Positions 43,583 through 52,255 of a stretch of DNA of 64,000 nt are shown here, one piece after another. The DNA is from Hymenobacter sp. YC55. Lineage in GTDB: Bacteria; Bacteroidota; Bacteroidia; Cytophagales; Hymenobacteraceae. Below the pieces are notes generated by a model. That model saw nothing but the letters and a program-made list of their open reading frames with translations, did no database searches and was not told the DNA's origin. The number at the start of each line of letters is the position of its first letter. The stretch's first letter is position 1. The position numbers and the translations under genes were made by a program. The stretch covers positions 124,001 to 188,000 of the forward strand of contig NZ_JARNTX010000004.1 in assembly GCF_029433095.1 (NCBI RefSeq), given 5' to 3'.

Positions 43583-45031
43583 TTACCACCCTTCGTGGTA
43601 GTAGAGCTTCTTGCCCTTGGTTACGCCCCAGTATTCCAAGAGTTTCGCCTCTGTCTCTGTGTAAGCGGGGTTGTTGATCTTCCACCATGCCATAACAGTG
43701 CATTCCGCACTTACCCGCACTATTGGTTCCGTAGCCTGTGCAAGACGCTCCAACCCCTGCCGCTCACAGGAATTGTTCTCTTTAAGAAATAGCGTATCTA
43801 CTCCGAGGTAAAACAAAGAAACTACGAGAACACCAGTTAAATACTGACGGCGGAAATGAGTTGGCAGATGGTGCAGCAGGAAATAACTTGATAGAGCGTA
43901 GAAAAACATCAAGCCCAAAATGATCGGTAAGATAGAGTCGCGCCTTACGATAAGAGGGCGGTAGGGCCGGTAACCGCCCAGCGGTAGCAGCAGCAGATAA
44001 ATCAGGGCAAACAAGCCGAGCCACCCGAAAATGCGGAGAATACGCTGGCTACCTGGGCTGTCAGGGAGTAGGCGTCGGATAAGCCATGTATTTAGAAATG
44101 CAGCCACTAAAAGCACGATCAGTCCTGGTTTGCTCAACTGCCACATAATACCGGACGGCAAACGCATGTATCGTCCCCATATGGGTAGCACGCTCACTGT
44201 ACTTTCCTTCTCACTAAGGCCGATATAGAGAGAATACAAACAGAGTAGTGTAAACACGCCGAGCAGAAATAGAGGTAGGGTTGGAATTTGCCCAATCCGG
44301 ATGATCCGCTGCCCCAGCGGCAAGCCTATCCCTGACTGCCACCGGCGAATAGCCCAGTGCAATGCAATTCCGAAAAACAGAACCGACACAATGCCCGGTA
44401 TAATAGCGCCATTGAAAGCGAGTACGACCATGAGGCCGATTAAGGCTAACTGCCCGGGCCAACTAATACGAAGCGGCGTTCCATCGTAAGCCGCTTGATA
44501 AAAGGGCAGTAGCAATAGCAGCAGCAATGTCATCGGAAACGCGTAGAAGAACGTGTAAGTAATCGACGGATCGATGATGCCCATTTGGCCGTTGTAGCCA
44601 GATAATTGAAAAAGAGGGACTAGTAAAGCAATAGCAATCCATAAGTTGAGGTTGCTGAGCCGGTAAGTACCGCTGATGTATACACCTAGCACATATAGCA
44701 ACAACGCTTGTACACTTACCGCAAACAGCGCACAAGCGGCGTAGATACTACTTATGGGGTCAGTTATGCGTTGTAAAGCGAAAGGCACCGTTTTGAAGTA
44801 CCCAACCATAGACGCATGTGCAAAAAAACGGTTGGGAGCCACATACGACTCATTGCGGGTTAGCGCGCCCCAGCCGAAAGGATCTGTGAGTACCTGCCGA
44901 CACTCGGGCGCAGGGAGTACAATAGAGGGCAAGTCGCCTTCTAAGGGCAGCTGGTAGGCTTGTACAAACGTATAGCCTAAATCCAGCACCACAAACAAGC
45001 CGAGTAATACAAACAGAGTGCTTTTCTTCAT
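43583..45031 (-). CDS. Large multi-pass membrane protein, unknown
   Basis: This 482-residue protein has about ten to twelve helices, with a ~60-residue extracytoplasmic loop after the first helix and a soluble C-terminal ~90 residues. The layout is reminiscent of glycosyltransferase-like membrane proteins (GT-C), but no DxD or other signature confirms that. It is divergent from the fused E1 gene. Confidence 0.65.
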   Translation of the reverse strand: MKKSTLFVLLGLFVVLDLGYTFVQAYQLPLEGDLPSIVLPAPECRQVLTDPFGWGALTRNESYVAPNRFFAHASMVGYFKTVPFALQRITDPISSIYAACALFAVSVQALLLYVLGVYISGTYRLSNLNLWIAIALLVPLFQLSGYNGQMGIIDPSITYTFFYAFPMTLLLLLLLPFYQAAYDGTPLRISWPGQLALIGLMVVLAFNGAIIPGIVSVLFFGIALHWAIRRWQSGIGLPLGQRIIRIGQIPTLPLFLLGVFTLLCLYSLYIGLSEKESTVSVLPIWGRYMRLPSGIMWQLSKPGLIVLLVAAFLNTWLIRRLLPDSPGSQRILRIFGWLGLFALIYLLLLPLGGYRPYRPLIVRRDSILPIILGLMFFYALSSYFLLHHLPTHFRRQYLTGVLVVSLFYLGVDTLFLKENNSCERQGLERLAQATEPIVRVSAECTVMAWWKINNPAYTETEAKLLEYWGVTKGKKLYYHEGW

Positions 45032-45315
45032 TTACGGGGTGTAGCCAACTACAAAGTCGACTTGTGAACAGAGGTGTGCAATTCAGGTGAGCATCAACAG
45101 GAAGCCGCAGTAGTAGCATTGGGCCTTGACACAATCTTGTGCCAAGTCCAAGCCTACGCTAGCAACACGGAAGTTTGCAGCAACTGTTGAAGTATGCAGG
45201 GCGAGATAACTATCAGAATACTGCTACTATGAGCTTGAAATGCTTGGTGAATAGCAGATTATGAAACAACGGAAGCACCCCGAAAAGGTGCTTCCGCAAA
45301 GCAAGATAAAGAGAA

Positions 45316-45395
45316 GCCCAACAGCTTTGCAACTATGCTACTTACCGTTGAGTAAGTGCCTCAGCCGTAGTGCAAACGGCTTTTTAGGGTTGGGC
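45316..45395 (+). ncRNA. Candidate structured RNA (three-way junction)
   Basis: An outer stem GCCCAAC/GTTGGGC (45316-45322 / 45389-45395) could enclose two hairpins: ACTTAC/GTAAGT (45340-45345 / 45352-45357) and AGCCGT/ACGGCT (45363-45368 / 45376-45381), the last followed by a T run. Short stems can occur by chance, and no known family was recognised. Confidence 0.25.
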
Positions 45396-45466
45396 CGCAA
45401 CAAAATAGGCAGCCGCTACAAGTGCCGTTGAAACGTGTTATATGCTTGCAAGCATAAGTCCGGCCG

Positions 45467-45494
45467 TTTGATGTAACTAGCGGAAGTACCTTTG
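45467..45494 (+). promoter_or_regulatory. Bacteroidota-type promoter of the fused E1 gene
   Basis: TTTG (45467-45470) and TACCTTTG (45487-45494), spaced 16 bases, fit the TTTG / TAnnTTTG pattern slightly short of the usual 19-21. The gene begins 53 or 122 bases downstream depending on the start. Confidence 0.55.
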
Positions 45495-45615
45495 AAAGCA
45501 TCATTTTCTAATTCTTATTTCCCTGCTGCCTGTCGGATCGAACGGTATGATTCATTCTCCCTACGACCCAATCCGTTACTTTTGGCCCCGACACATAGCC
45601 CATCCGCCCCGCCCC

Positions 45616-47595
45616 ATGCATTTCGACCGTAAGGACTATTCCAACGAAACCCTTCTGTTTCTCTACCAGCACCTACTCAAGCCGCGCCTGATAGAAGAGA
45701 AAATGCTGATTTTGCTCCGGCAGGGCAAGGTGAGCAAGTGGTTTTCGGGTATCGGTCAGGAAGCCATTTCGGTGGGTAGCACACTAGCCCTTCAGCCCGA
45801 CGAGTATATCCTGCCGCTGCACCGCAACTTGGGGGTATTCACTGGCCGCAATGTGCCCCTCGACCGGCTATTTGCGCAGTGGCAAGGCAAGACCACCGGC
45901 TTTACCAAGGGCCGCGACCGAAGCTTTCACTTTGGCTCCAACGAGCATCATATTGTGGGGATGATTTCGCACCTGGGCCCCCAGCTAGCTGTGGCCGACG
46001 GTATTGCTTTGGCTGATGTACTAGACCAGCGGCAGAAAGTAACCATAACGTATAGCGGCGACGGGGGCGCCAGCGAGGGCGACTTCCACGAAGCCCTGAA
46101 TGTGGCCGCTGTGTGGCAACTGCCCGTTATTTTCATTATCGAAAACAATGGGTACGGCCTCAGCACGCCGAGCCGGGAGCAGTTTCGCTTCAACTACTTC
46201 GTGGACAAAGGCCCGGCCTACGGCATGGAGGCGTTGCAAATAGATGGCAACAACGTGCTCGAGGTCTATGACACTGTGCATCGGCTGGCCGAAGATATGC
46301 GCCGCAATCCGCGGCCGGTGTTGCTGGAGGCTCTTACCTTCCGGATGCGCGGGCACGAGGAAGCCAGTGGCACCAAGTACGTACCGCAGGAGCTATTCGA
46401 GGAGTGGGGGCAGAAAGACCCGGTTGAGAACTACGAGAAGTGGCTGCTTGCTGAAGGCATCTTAGACGAAGAAGCCCGAATGCGGTATCGCCACACCATC
46501 AAGCGCGAAATAGAAGAAGGCTTGCGAGTAGCCGACGAGGTGCCAATGCCCACGCCCAGCGAAAAAGAAGAGGTAGGGGATATGTACCGCGCTTTTCAAG
46601 CGCCTAGCCAAAGCCCCGCCGTTGATGCTCCTGCTACTGACAAGCGCTATGTGGATGCTATTTCGGATGGCTTGCGGCAGAGCATGGAAAAATACCCCGA
46701 ATTGGTACTCATGGGCCAAGACATTGCCGACTATGGCGGGGTCTTCAAAATCACCGAAGGTTTTGTAGCACAGTTTGGTAAAGCGCGGGTTCGCAACACG
46801 CCACTTTGCGAATCAGCCATTGTGGGTGCCGGCTTGGGGTTGAGCGTGAAAGGCAAGAAGGCCATGGTGGAAATGCAGTTCGCTGATTTCGTGACTTGTG
46901 GCTTCAATCAAATTGTAAATAACCTGGCCAAAAGCCATTACCGCTGGGGCCAGAACGCCGACGTGGTAGTGCGCATGCCTACCGGGGCTGGCACGGCGGC
47001 GGGCCCGTTTCACTCGCAAAGCAACGAAGCGTGGTTTACCCACACGCCGGGTCTGAAAGTAGTGTATCCAAGCAACCCACACGATGCCAAAGGGTTGCTT
47101 TGCGCCGCCATTGAAGATCCCAATCCGGTGATGTACTTCGAGCACAAGATGCTCTACCGCAGCATCTCCGGCCCTGTACCCGACGCCTACTATACCACAC
47201 CAATTGGCAAAGCAGCTTTGGTGCGCGAAGGCAATACGTTGAGCATCATTACGTATGGCGCAGGGGTGCATTGGGCGCTGGCGCTAGCCAATGAGTTGGA
47301 CCTGGATGCTGATATTCTGGACCTGCGCACCTTGTTGCCGTGGGACGAAGAGGCAGTACGCCAAACGGTCAGCAAGAATGGCCGCGTCCTATTACTCCAC
47401 GAGGATACGCTGACGGGCGGACTCGGCGGCGAGTTAGGCGCTTGGATAGCCGAGCATTGCTTCCAATATCTCGACGCCCCCATCCAGCGCGTTGCCTCGC
47501 TTGATACGGCCGTTCCTTTCTCACCTAATTTGGAAAAGCAGTTCCTGCCGCAGCAGCGTTTGCGGGAAGCAGTAGATAAGTTATTGAATTATTAG
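45616..47595 (+). CDS. 2-oxoacid dehydrogenase E1, fused alpha and beta subunits
   Basis: This 659-residue protein joins an E1-alpha part (about residues 1-320) and an E1-beta part (about 340-659), as is usual in Bacteroidota. It decarboxylates a 2-oxoacid with thiamine diphosphate and passes the acyl group to lipoyl E2. The TPP motif runs from GDGGASEGDFHEALNVA to IIENN (about residues 152-180). The beta part has VLMGQDIADYGGVF and MPTGAGTAAGPFHSQS. Branched-chain 2-oxoacids are the likely substrate but pyruvate cannot be excluded. The start at 45616 gives the family N-terminus; an ATG at 45547 is in frame upstream. Confidence 0.92.
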   Translation: MHFDRKDYSNETLLFLYQHLLKPRLIEEKMLILLRQGKVSKWFSGIGQEAISVGSTLALQPDEYILPLHRNLGVFTGRNVPLDRLFAQWQGKTTGFTKGRDRSFHFGSNEHHIVGMISHLGPQLAVADGIALADVLDQRQKVTITYSGDGGASEGDFHEALNVAAVWQLPVIFIIENNGYGLSTPSREQFRFNYFVDKGPAYGMEALQIDGNNVLEVYDTVHRLAEDMRRNPRPVLLEALTFRMRGHEEASGTKYVPQELFEEWGQKDPVENYEKWLLAEGILDEEARMRYRHTIKREIEEGLRVADEVPMPTPSEKEEVGDMYRAFQAPSQSPAVDAPATDKRYVDAISDGLRQSMEKYPELVLMGQDIADYGGVFKITEGFVAQFGKARVRNTPLCESAIVGAGLGLSVKGKKAMVEMQFADFVTCGFNQIVNNLAKSHYRWGQNADVVVRMPTGAGTAAGPFHSQSNEAWFTHTPGLKVVYPSNPHDAKGLLCAAIEDPNPVMYFEHKMLYRSISGPVPDAYYTTPIGKAALVREGNTLSIITYGAGVHWALALANELDLDADILDLRTLLPWDEEAVRQTVSKNGRVLLLHEDTLTGGLGGELGAWIAEHCFQYLDAPIQRVASLDTAVPFSPNLEKQFLPQQRLREAVDKLLNY

Positions 47596-47655
47596 ATAAT
47601 TTCGGGTAGCCAGGACGTTGCCCATAAAGCTAATTATTAGGAAATACAGTGTGCT

Positions 47656-47961
47656 ATGAAGCTTAGAAAACTATTTGTGTTGATGATGAGCGGGTTATTG
47701 CTTCTGGCTGCTTGCCAGAGTCACCGGTATGCGCTGCCTAGCCCGAAGGGACCACCGCAGCCGAAGGTTAAAAAAACCGCCAAGAAATCGGCCGACCAAA
47801 ACGCCGATGGCAGTGATGTAACTGCCGAGCCGGTGGAAGTGAAGCCGCAGAAGAACAGCTACGATAAAAACGGATTGCTCAAGAAACCAAAGTACGAGCG
47901 CCGTCGGCTAACGCACAAAGTTGGGCAGCGCAAGTTTCTCGGTTTCGTATTACCCTTCTAG
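47656..47961 (+). CDS. Small basic lipoprotein
   Basis: This 101-residue protein has a lipoprotein signal with LLAAC near residue 20. The mature part is Lys-rich, of low complexity, with a proline segment SPKGPPQPKVKK and an Arg/Lys-rich end. It contains a NSYDKNGLLKKPKYERR patch. It lies 60 bases after the fused E1 gene and may be co-transcribed. No family is recognised. Confidence 0.65.
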   Translation: MKLRKLFVLMMSGLLLLAACQSHRYALPSPKGPPQPKVKKTAKKSADQNADGSDVTAEPVEVKPQKNSYDKNGLLKKPKYERRRLTHKVGQRKFLGFVLPF

Positions 47962-48089
47962 AAGGGTTGATAAGCAGATAAACGCCGACGTGCCTGCGAC
48001 TATATAGTAAGCAAGACCGCTGTGGATAGGTTTTTGCGTGTCAAACAACTCGTCAGTTATAGCTCTCCATTACCTCTTTTTTCCATCCC

Positions 48090-48404
48090 ATGCGACTGTT
48101 TGCCTTAACTGTGGTTTTGTTGCTGGCTGGCTTCACGGCTTCTGCTCAGACCACCGAGCCCAACCACCGGGCGGCCAACCGCCGCGCTTTGCGCGATGCA
48201 CGCAAGTACCCGGCGCCCTACAAAGACTCGCACCTAGCTGTGGATAAAGCTGCCCTCAAGCGCGGTGATGGAGGCCGAGCAGCAACGCCGAACGACGGCC
48301 GCCAAAAGTATAAGTTCGACAAAACGGGCACCGCCCGCGTAAGTGAACCTAGTACTATTAGTCTGCGTCTTCGTAATAAGAAGACAAAGACCACCGGCAA
48401 CTAA
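48090..48404 (+). CDS. Small basic exported protein
   Basis: This 104-residue protein has a signal peptide ending TASAQ. The mature part is basic and hydrophilic (HRAANRRALRDARKY; KYKFDKTGTARVSEPSTISL; LRNKKTKTT). It ends 12 bases before the ytxJ start. It is not recognised as a known family. Confidence 0.65.
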   Translation: MRLFALTVVLLLAGFTASAQTTEPNHRAANRRALRDARKYPAPYKDSHLAVDKAALKRGDGGRAATPNDGRQKYKFDKTGTARVSEPSTISLRLRNKKTKTTGN

Positions 48405-48416
48405 ACCTACCGCCCT

Positions 48417-48758
48417 ATGATACCTTGGCAACCCCTTACGCAAGCAGAGCAACTGCAAGACATTGTGCGCGAGTCGCACGAAAAACCAGTGCTCATCTTC
48501 AAGCACAGCACCACCTGCTCCATTAGCGCCGCGGCCAAAGGTAAGATGGAACGCCAATGGGCGGAAGCAGGCCTCGACGATACCAAGCTCTACTACCTTG
48601 ACTTGCTGCGCTTTCGCCCTATCTCCACCGAAATTGCGCAAAAGTTTGGGGTACAACACGAGTCGCCCCAACTACTACTTATCCAAGATGGGGAGTGCCG
48701 CTACAGTGCCTCACATATGGGCATTCGGCTGAGCGAAGTGAAAAACGTAGTAGGCTAG
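48417..48758 (+). CDS. ytxJ: YtxJ-type bacillithiol-system redox protein
   Basis: This 113-residue thioredoxin-fold protein has the hallmark HSTTCSISAAAK with Cys34 and the cis-proline region HESPQLLLI. YtxJ proteins are proposed bacilliredoxins that reduce bacillithiol-mixed disulfides in the cytoplasm. It follows the small exported protein gene at a 12-base gap. Confidence 0.88.
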   Translation: MIPWQPLTQAEQLQDIVRESHEKPVLIFKHSTTCSISAAAKGKMERQWAEAGLDDTKLYYLDLLRFRPISTEIAQKFGVQHESPQLLLIQDGECRYSASHMGIRLSEVKNVVG

Positions 48759-48797
48759 TAAGTCAACAGCTGATACTAGGCTGCTCTTTAACTACAA

Positions 48798-48855
48798 TAG
48801 CCAGCCTCAAACCAAGTGTTCTGCTAAAGCAGTTTGTTGGGTTTGAGGCTGGCTA
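48798..48855. terminator. Bidirectional terminator between ytxJ and osmC
   Basis: A perfect 16-bp stem (48798-48813 / 48840-48855) encloses a smaller hairpin. It lies between two converging genes. Confidence 0.85.
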
Positions 48856-48875
48856 CTGTTCTTAAACTCATTTAC

Positions 48876-49289
48876 TTATCCTGCGTATTCGAACTGAACC
48901 TCTTGCCGGATTTCCGGGTTGAGGCTAAGGGCCACCGGGCAAGTGCGAGCTGCGTTCTCCAACACCGTCCGCTCTTTCGTGCTAAGACTGGCGGGCAAGT
49001 GAAACTGCACGTCAATCTGCCGAATACGGCGCGGGTCTGCAGCCATATGCTTGGTGACGTTGTAAGTAACTCCTGTGAGGTCTAAAGCAAGGCGTTCGGC
49101 TACGATGCCCATGATGGTCATCATGCAGCTTCCTAGGGCCGCACTTACAAGGTCGGTGGGCGAAAAAGCTTCTCCCCGGCCATGGTTATCGACGGGCGCG
49201 TCGGTAAGAATAGTGTTGCCGGAGGCAATATGCGTGGCTTCGGTGCGCAAATGACCGGCGTAGCGAGCGGTGGCTGTGTTCATATTCAA
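48876..49289 (-). CDS. OsmC-family peroxiredoxin
   Basis: This 137-residue protein carries the two redox cysteines of the OsmC/Ohr fold: Cys55 in SAALGSCMMT and Cys117 in ENAARTCPVA. It is likely a thiol-dependent hydroperoxide reductase in the cytoplasm. A promoter box is directly upstream, shared in a divergent arrangement with the next gene. Confidence 0.9.
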   Translation of the reverse strand: MNMNTATARYAGHLRTEATHIASGNTILTDAPVDNHGRGEAFSPTDLVSAALGSCMMTIMGIVAERLALDLTGVTYNVTKHMAADPRRIRQIDVQFHLPASLSTKERTVLENAARTCPVALSLNPEIRQEVQFEYAG

Positions 49290-49320
49290 GGAAGTAAGCT
49301 AGTAAACAAGATGATGCCAG

Positions 49321-49328
49321 CAAATTTA
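49321..49328 (-). promoter_or_regulatory. -7 box of the osmC promoter
   Basis: Read on the minus strand this is TAAATTTG, an exact TAnnTTTG, 32 bases before the osmC start. A close match TACTTTCG for the other strand lies within ten bases, so the two promoters may overlap. Confidence 0.5.
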
Positions 49329-49403
49329 CGTACTTTCGATAGGGTGGCGTCCAAGCCCTCCACCTGTTCTGTTTATCCGCTCATCCTATCCTCCCCGTTT
49401 CCC

Positions 49404-50189
49404 TTGCGACGTCTACTTTCTCTGGCTGGCCTGTTGACTATTTTCACGGGTTCGGCAGCTCAGGCGCAAAGCGCTTCGTCCTCGCCCAACGATGACCCTT
49501 CCTACCGGAAGGAGTTTGTGTATGGCGTTAATTTCAACACTAGGGGCGGTTTGATTGGTGGTGTTTCGGTGCGTTCAACGCGGGTGCTCACCGAAAACTG
49601 GTCGCGCTTCTGGAGCATTGAAGCTGTGGAAGTGAAGCACCGGAAAGAACGGCGAGTAGCTAGTTTCAATGGCAGTTCGTTTGTGCTCGACAAGGCCAAC
49701 TACTTTATTGTGTTGCGCCCCTCGGTAGGAGCGCAACGAGTGGTTTTCCGCAAAGCCGCCGAATCTGGCGTGCAGGTGAATGCATTGATGTCGGCTGGCC
49801 CGTCTATTGGCTTGCTGATGCCTTACTACATCAACTACGATTTCACGCAGCGGGATATCAACGGACGCCCCATTGGCGGTGAAGATGTGCGTACCGAGCA
49901 GTACGACCCATACATTCACACCGACCAGTCTCTAATTCGCGACCGGGCGCCGCTCTTCAGCGGTGCCAGCGAAACGAAGCCGTATATCGGCGCTCATTGG
50001 CGCGGGGCGCTTAGCTTCGAGTACGGCCGTTACCGCGACGCGGTAGCCGGCATCGAAACGGGCGTATTGCTAGAGGTCTACGGCAAACGGCCCGTGATTC
50101 TTCGTTCCCGCGACGTGCCCGATAGCAAAATCAATAATAGCTTTTATCCTTCGGTATACCTCACCATCTATTTGGGGTCGAGAAGCTAA
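49404..50189 (+). CDS. Exported outer-membrane-like protein next to lipA
   Basis: This protein of about 261 residues is best started at a TTG at 49404, which gives a signal peptide ending AAQAQS. The longer frame begins at 49182 but its first ~70 residues overlap osmC and look random. The body has beta-type segments (EFVYGVNFNTRGGLIGGVSV, then IGAHWRGALSFEYGRY) and ends with YPSVYLTIYLGSRS, typical of small outer-membrane beta-barrels. No specific function is known. Confidence 0.7.
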   Translation: MRRLLSLAGLLTIFTGSAAQAQSASSSPNDDPSYRKEFVYGVNFNTRGGLIGGVSVRSTRVLTENWSRFWSIEAVEVKHRKERRVASFNGSSFVLDKANYFIVLRPSVGAQRVVFRKAAESGVQVNALMSAGPSIGLLMPYYINYDFTQRDINGRPIGGEDVRTEQYDPYIHTDQSLIRDRAPLFSGASETKPYIGAHWRGALSFEYGRYRDAVAGIETGVLLEVYGKRPVILRSRDVPDSKINNSFYPSVYLTIYLGSRS

Positions 50190-50231
50190 TTGCTGATTTT
50201 AGTTGGCTGCTGACAGAAGCAGTACTTTTGC

Positions 50232-50280
50232 AAGAGACTTTGTTGGGCTGGTGAAGACTAGCACTCAAACAAAGTCTCTT
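50232..50280 (+). terminator. Terminator of the outer-membrane-like gene
   Basis: A 13-bp stem (50232-50244 / 50268-50280) is followed by a TTTT run. Confidence 0.75.
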
Positions 50281-50373
50281 TTGTTTGTTGTTACATGATG
50301 CTGGTCTGTTTTCTACTGCGCTTTCATAAAGACTAGTTGTCGTCTACCGCTCCATACTAACTGTCAGACCAGT

Positions 50374-50381
50374 TACCTTTG
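50374..50381 (+). promoter_or_regulatory. -7 box of the lipA promoter
   Basis: TACCTTTG is an exact TAnnTTTG only 5 bases before the lipA ATG at 50386, implying a leaderless or nearly leaderless transcript. Confidence 0.5.
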
Positions 50382-50385
50382 CTAC

Positions 50386-51291
50386 ATGGATGATTTGCTG
50401 TTAACCTTGCCTATAGTGCAACCCCAAGTGCCGGCGCCCGCCAAGCCGCGCAAGCCCGATTGGCTGCGCGTGAAGCTGCCCGTAGGCCCTGAATACGCCG
50501 CCGTGCGCCGGTTGGTGGACGAGCACAAGCTCCATACCATCTGCGAAAGCGGTAACTGCCCCAACATGGGTGAGTGCTGGGGTGCCGGCACTGCTACTTT
50601 CATGATCCTTGGCAATGTGTGCACTCGCTCGTGCTCGTTTTGCGCTGTAGCCACCGGCCGCCCCACCGAATACGATACCGACGAACCCCGCCGTGTGGCC
50701 GAAGCCATTCAGCTAATGAAGGTGAAGCACGCCGTCATCACCAGCGTCAACCGCGACGAGTTGAAGGACCGTGGTGCGAGCATCTGGCACGAAACCGTAG
50801 TGCGCATCAAGCAACTGTCGCCCGAAACCACCATCGAAACGCTAATTCCAGACGTGAAAGCGAACTGGGAGGCACTAGATTTGATGATTGCCGGCGGGCA
50901 AGAAGTGGTGTCGCACAACATTGAAACGGTAGGCAGCTTGTACCGCTTGGTACGTCCTCAAGCCAAGTACGACCGAAGCTTAGAGCAAATCCGGCGCACC
51001 AAAGACGCTGGTAAGCGCACTAAATCGGGCATTATGCTGGGCCTGGGTGAAACCAAGGACGAGATGTACCGCGCCATGGACGACCTAGTGGCACACGGCC
51101 TCGACATTCTGACGTTGGGCCAGTACTTGCAGCCAACCAAGCGCCACCTTGAAGTAGCTGAGTTCATCCACCCCGAATTGTTCGCGCATTACCGCGAAGA
51201 GGGATTAGCCCGTGGCCTTAAGTATGTGGAAAGCGGCCCGCTAGTGCGCAGCAGCTACCACGCCGAGCGCCATGTGAACGTGCCGATCTAG
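50386..51291 (+). CDS. lipA: Lipoyl synthase
   Basis: LipA inserts two sulfurs into an octanoyl chain to make the lipoyl group used by 2-oxoacid dehydrogenases and the glycine cleavage system. The 301-residue radical SAM protein has the auxiliary cluster cysteines C53, C58, C64 (CESGNCPNMGEC), the SAM cluster C79, C83, C86 (CTRSCSFC) and the C-terminal RSSY serine ligand. It is full length and ends at a strong terminator. Confidence 0.97.
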   Translation: MDDLLLTLPIVQPQVPAPAKPRKPDWLRVKLPVGPEYAAVRRLVDEHKLHTICESGNCPNMGECWGAGTATFMILGNVCTRSCSFCAVATGRPTEYDTDEPRRVAEAIQLMKVKHAVITSVNRDELKDRGASIWHETVVRIKQLSPETTIETLIPDVKANWEALDLMIAGGQEVVSHNIETVGSLYRLVRPQAKYDRSLEQIRRTKDAGKRTKSGIMLGLGETKDEMYRAMDDLVAHGLDILTLGQYLQPTKRHLEVAEFIHPELFAHYREEGLARGLKYVESGPLVRSSYHAERHVNVPI

Positions 51292-51317
51292 CAAGCGCAC
51301 AATTCATGGCTTGTACA

Positions 51318-51362
51318 AACAAAAAGGGAAAGGGTCAGCTGCTGGCCCTTTCCCTTTTTGTT
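51318..51362 (+). terminator. Terminator of lipA
   Basis: A stem of about 21 bp (51318-51338 / 51342-51362) has one wobble and a 3-base loop; the 3' arm is itself T-rich. Confidence 0.88.
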
Positions 51363-51380
51363 GAACGCAAATAGGAGCAA

Positions 51381-51524
51381 TTGCGCTGGCGGGCTTTGCT
51401 AGAGCTTGAGGATAAGCCAGATGAAGTGTATAAGCTACTTGCAAGTCGGCGGAGGCATTACCATGAACAGAATGGCGCTTTGCTGAGCCTAGCAAAGTCT
51501 GAATCGTGGCTTAAGCGGCAGTAA
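51381..51524 (+). pseudogene. Possible remnant of a coding region
   Basis: A 47-codon frame from a TTG at 51381 to TAA at 51522 encodes a helical, charged peptide with natural composition (LELEDKPDEVYKLLASRRRH, then YHEQNGALLSLAKSE). There is an AGGAG just upstream, but a TAG codon at 51372 closes the frame. It may be the end of a decayed gene or chance. No family was recognised. Confidence 0.25.
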
Positions 51525-51529
51525 TTGTA

Positions 51530-52180
51530 CTAGAGCCCGATGTGCCTCAAGTAAGCGTCATTATTGACGTACAGGATGTACGCTTTCTGTGTAGCGGGGG
51601 CAAGTTGCAGGTTTTGCTGCGCTGCGGCCAACAGACGCCGGCTTTGCCGGCCCATCCGGTGGCTCCAGAAAACCACTATCGTGTAGTCGGCAAACGACTC
51701 CATAGCTTGTACGCGGCGGCCATCTACAGTGCGCAGAAAGGGCGCTAGCTGAGCAAATGAAAGCATGCTGTCGGGTGGGGCCTGACTAATGGGGGGAAAC
51801 ACCTCCATCTGCCGGTCTTGGTTCCAGTCGAGGTTAGGAAAGCCACCAGCATAGCGGTTGACGTAGTACGATATTAGCTGGCCATCCCGGTTGTAATACA
51901 ACAGCTGCAAGGGCTGTGCGTGGTTCTTCGCTTCGTCTTGCATCCGCAGAGGCTGGCGCTTCAGAAACTCGAAATAGCTGACATCCAACACAAAGCTTTT
52001 GCCGGGTGCCACTCCTACGCCGTAATCCTGTGCATACTCTCGCACCTGAGTAAAGTCAACGGCATCGGTGCGGCGCATTCCATACACTCCCTCCGCCACT
52101 TTGGTGCAGCCTGCAGTTCCCACGCTGGCTAGCAAGAGTGGCGCAACAACAAACCAGTAGGTGGGAAAGGAGGAAGCCAT
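51530..52180 (-). CDS. Lipoprotein, possibly thioredoxin-like
   Basis: This 216-residue protein has a lipoprotein signal with GTAGC near residue 25. The C-terminal part, YTIVVFWSHRMGRQSRRLLA followed by an alpha/beta layout, resembles a thioredoxin fold in which the CxxC site is missing. The family is not recognised. It would sit in the outer or inner membrane facing the periplasm. Confidence 0.6.
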   Translation of the reverse strand: MASSFPTYWFVVAPLLLASVGTAGCTKVAEGVYGMRRTDAVDFTQVREYAQDYGVGVAPGKSFVLDVSYFEFLKRQPLRMQDEAKNHAQPLQLLYYNRDGQLISYYVNRYAGGFPNLDWNQDRQMEVFPPISQAPPDSMLSFAQLAPFLRTVDGRRVQAMESFADYTIVVFWSHRMGRQSRRLLAAAQQNLQLAPATQKAYILYVNNDAYLRHIGL

Positions 52181-52196
52181 AACATAAGGTACAAAA

Positions 52197-52222
52197 AAAG
52201 CCTCTTAAAACTAAGAGGCTTT
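52197..52222 (-). terminator. Terminator of the DUF4136 gene
   Basis: A perfect 11-bp stem (52197-52207 / 52212-52222) is flanked by an A run, which is a T run on the minus strand. Confidence 0.88.
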
Positions 52223-52255
52223 CTACCTATAAAAGGTTGTCAGTAAGGCTATTTA

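Larger units (their letters stand above)
45032..45546. other. Divergent intergenic region with hairpins and a promoter
   Basis: About 515 bases between divergent genes. A 9-bp hairpin (about 45270-45293) and a possible three-stem structure (45316-45395) lie in it, followed by a promoter at 45467-45494. No coding frame is credible. Confidence 0.5.
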
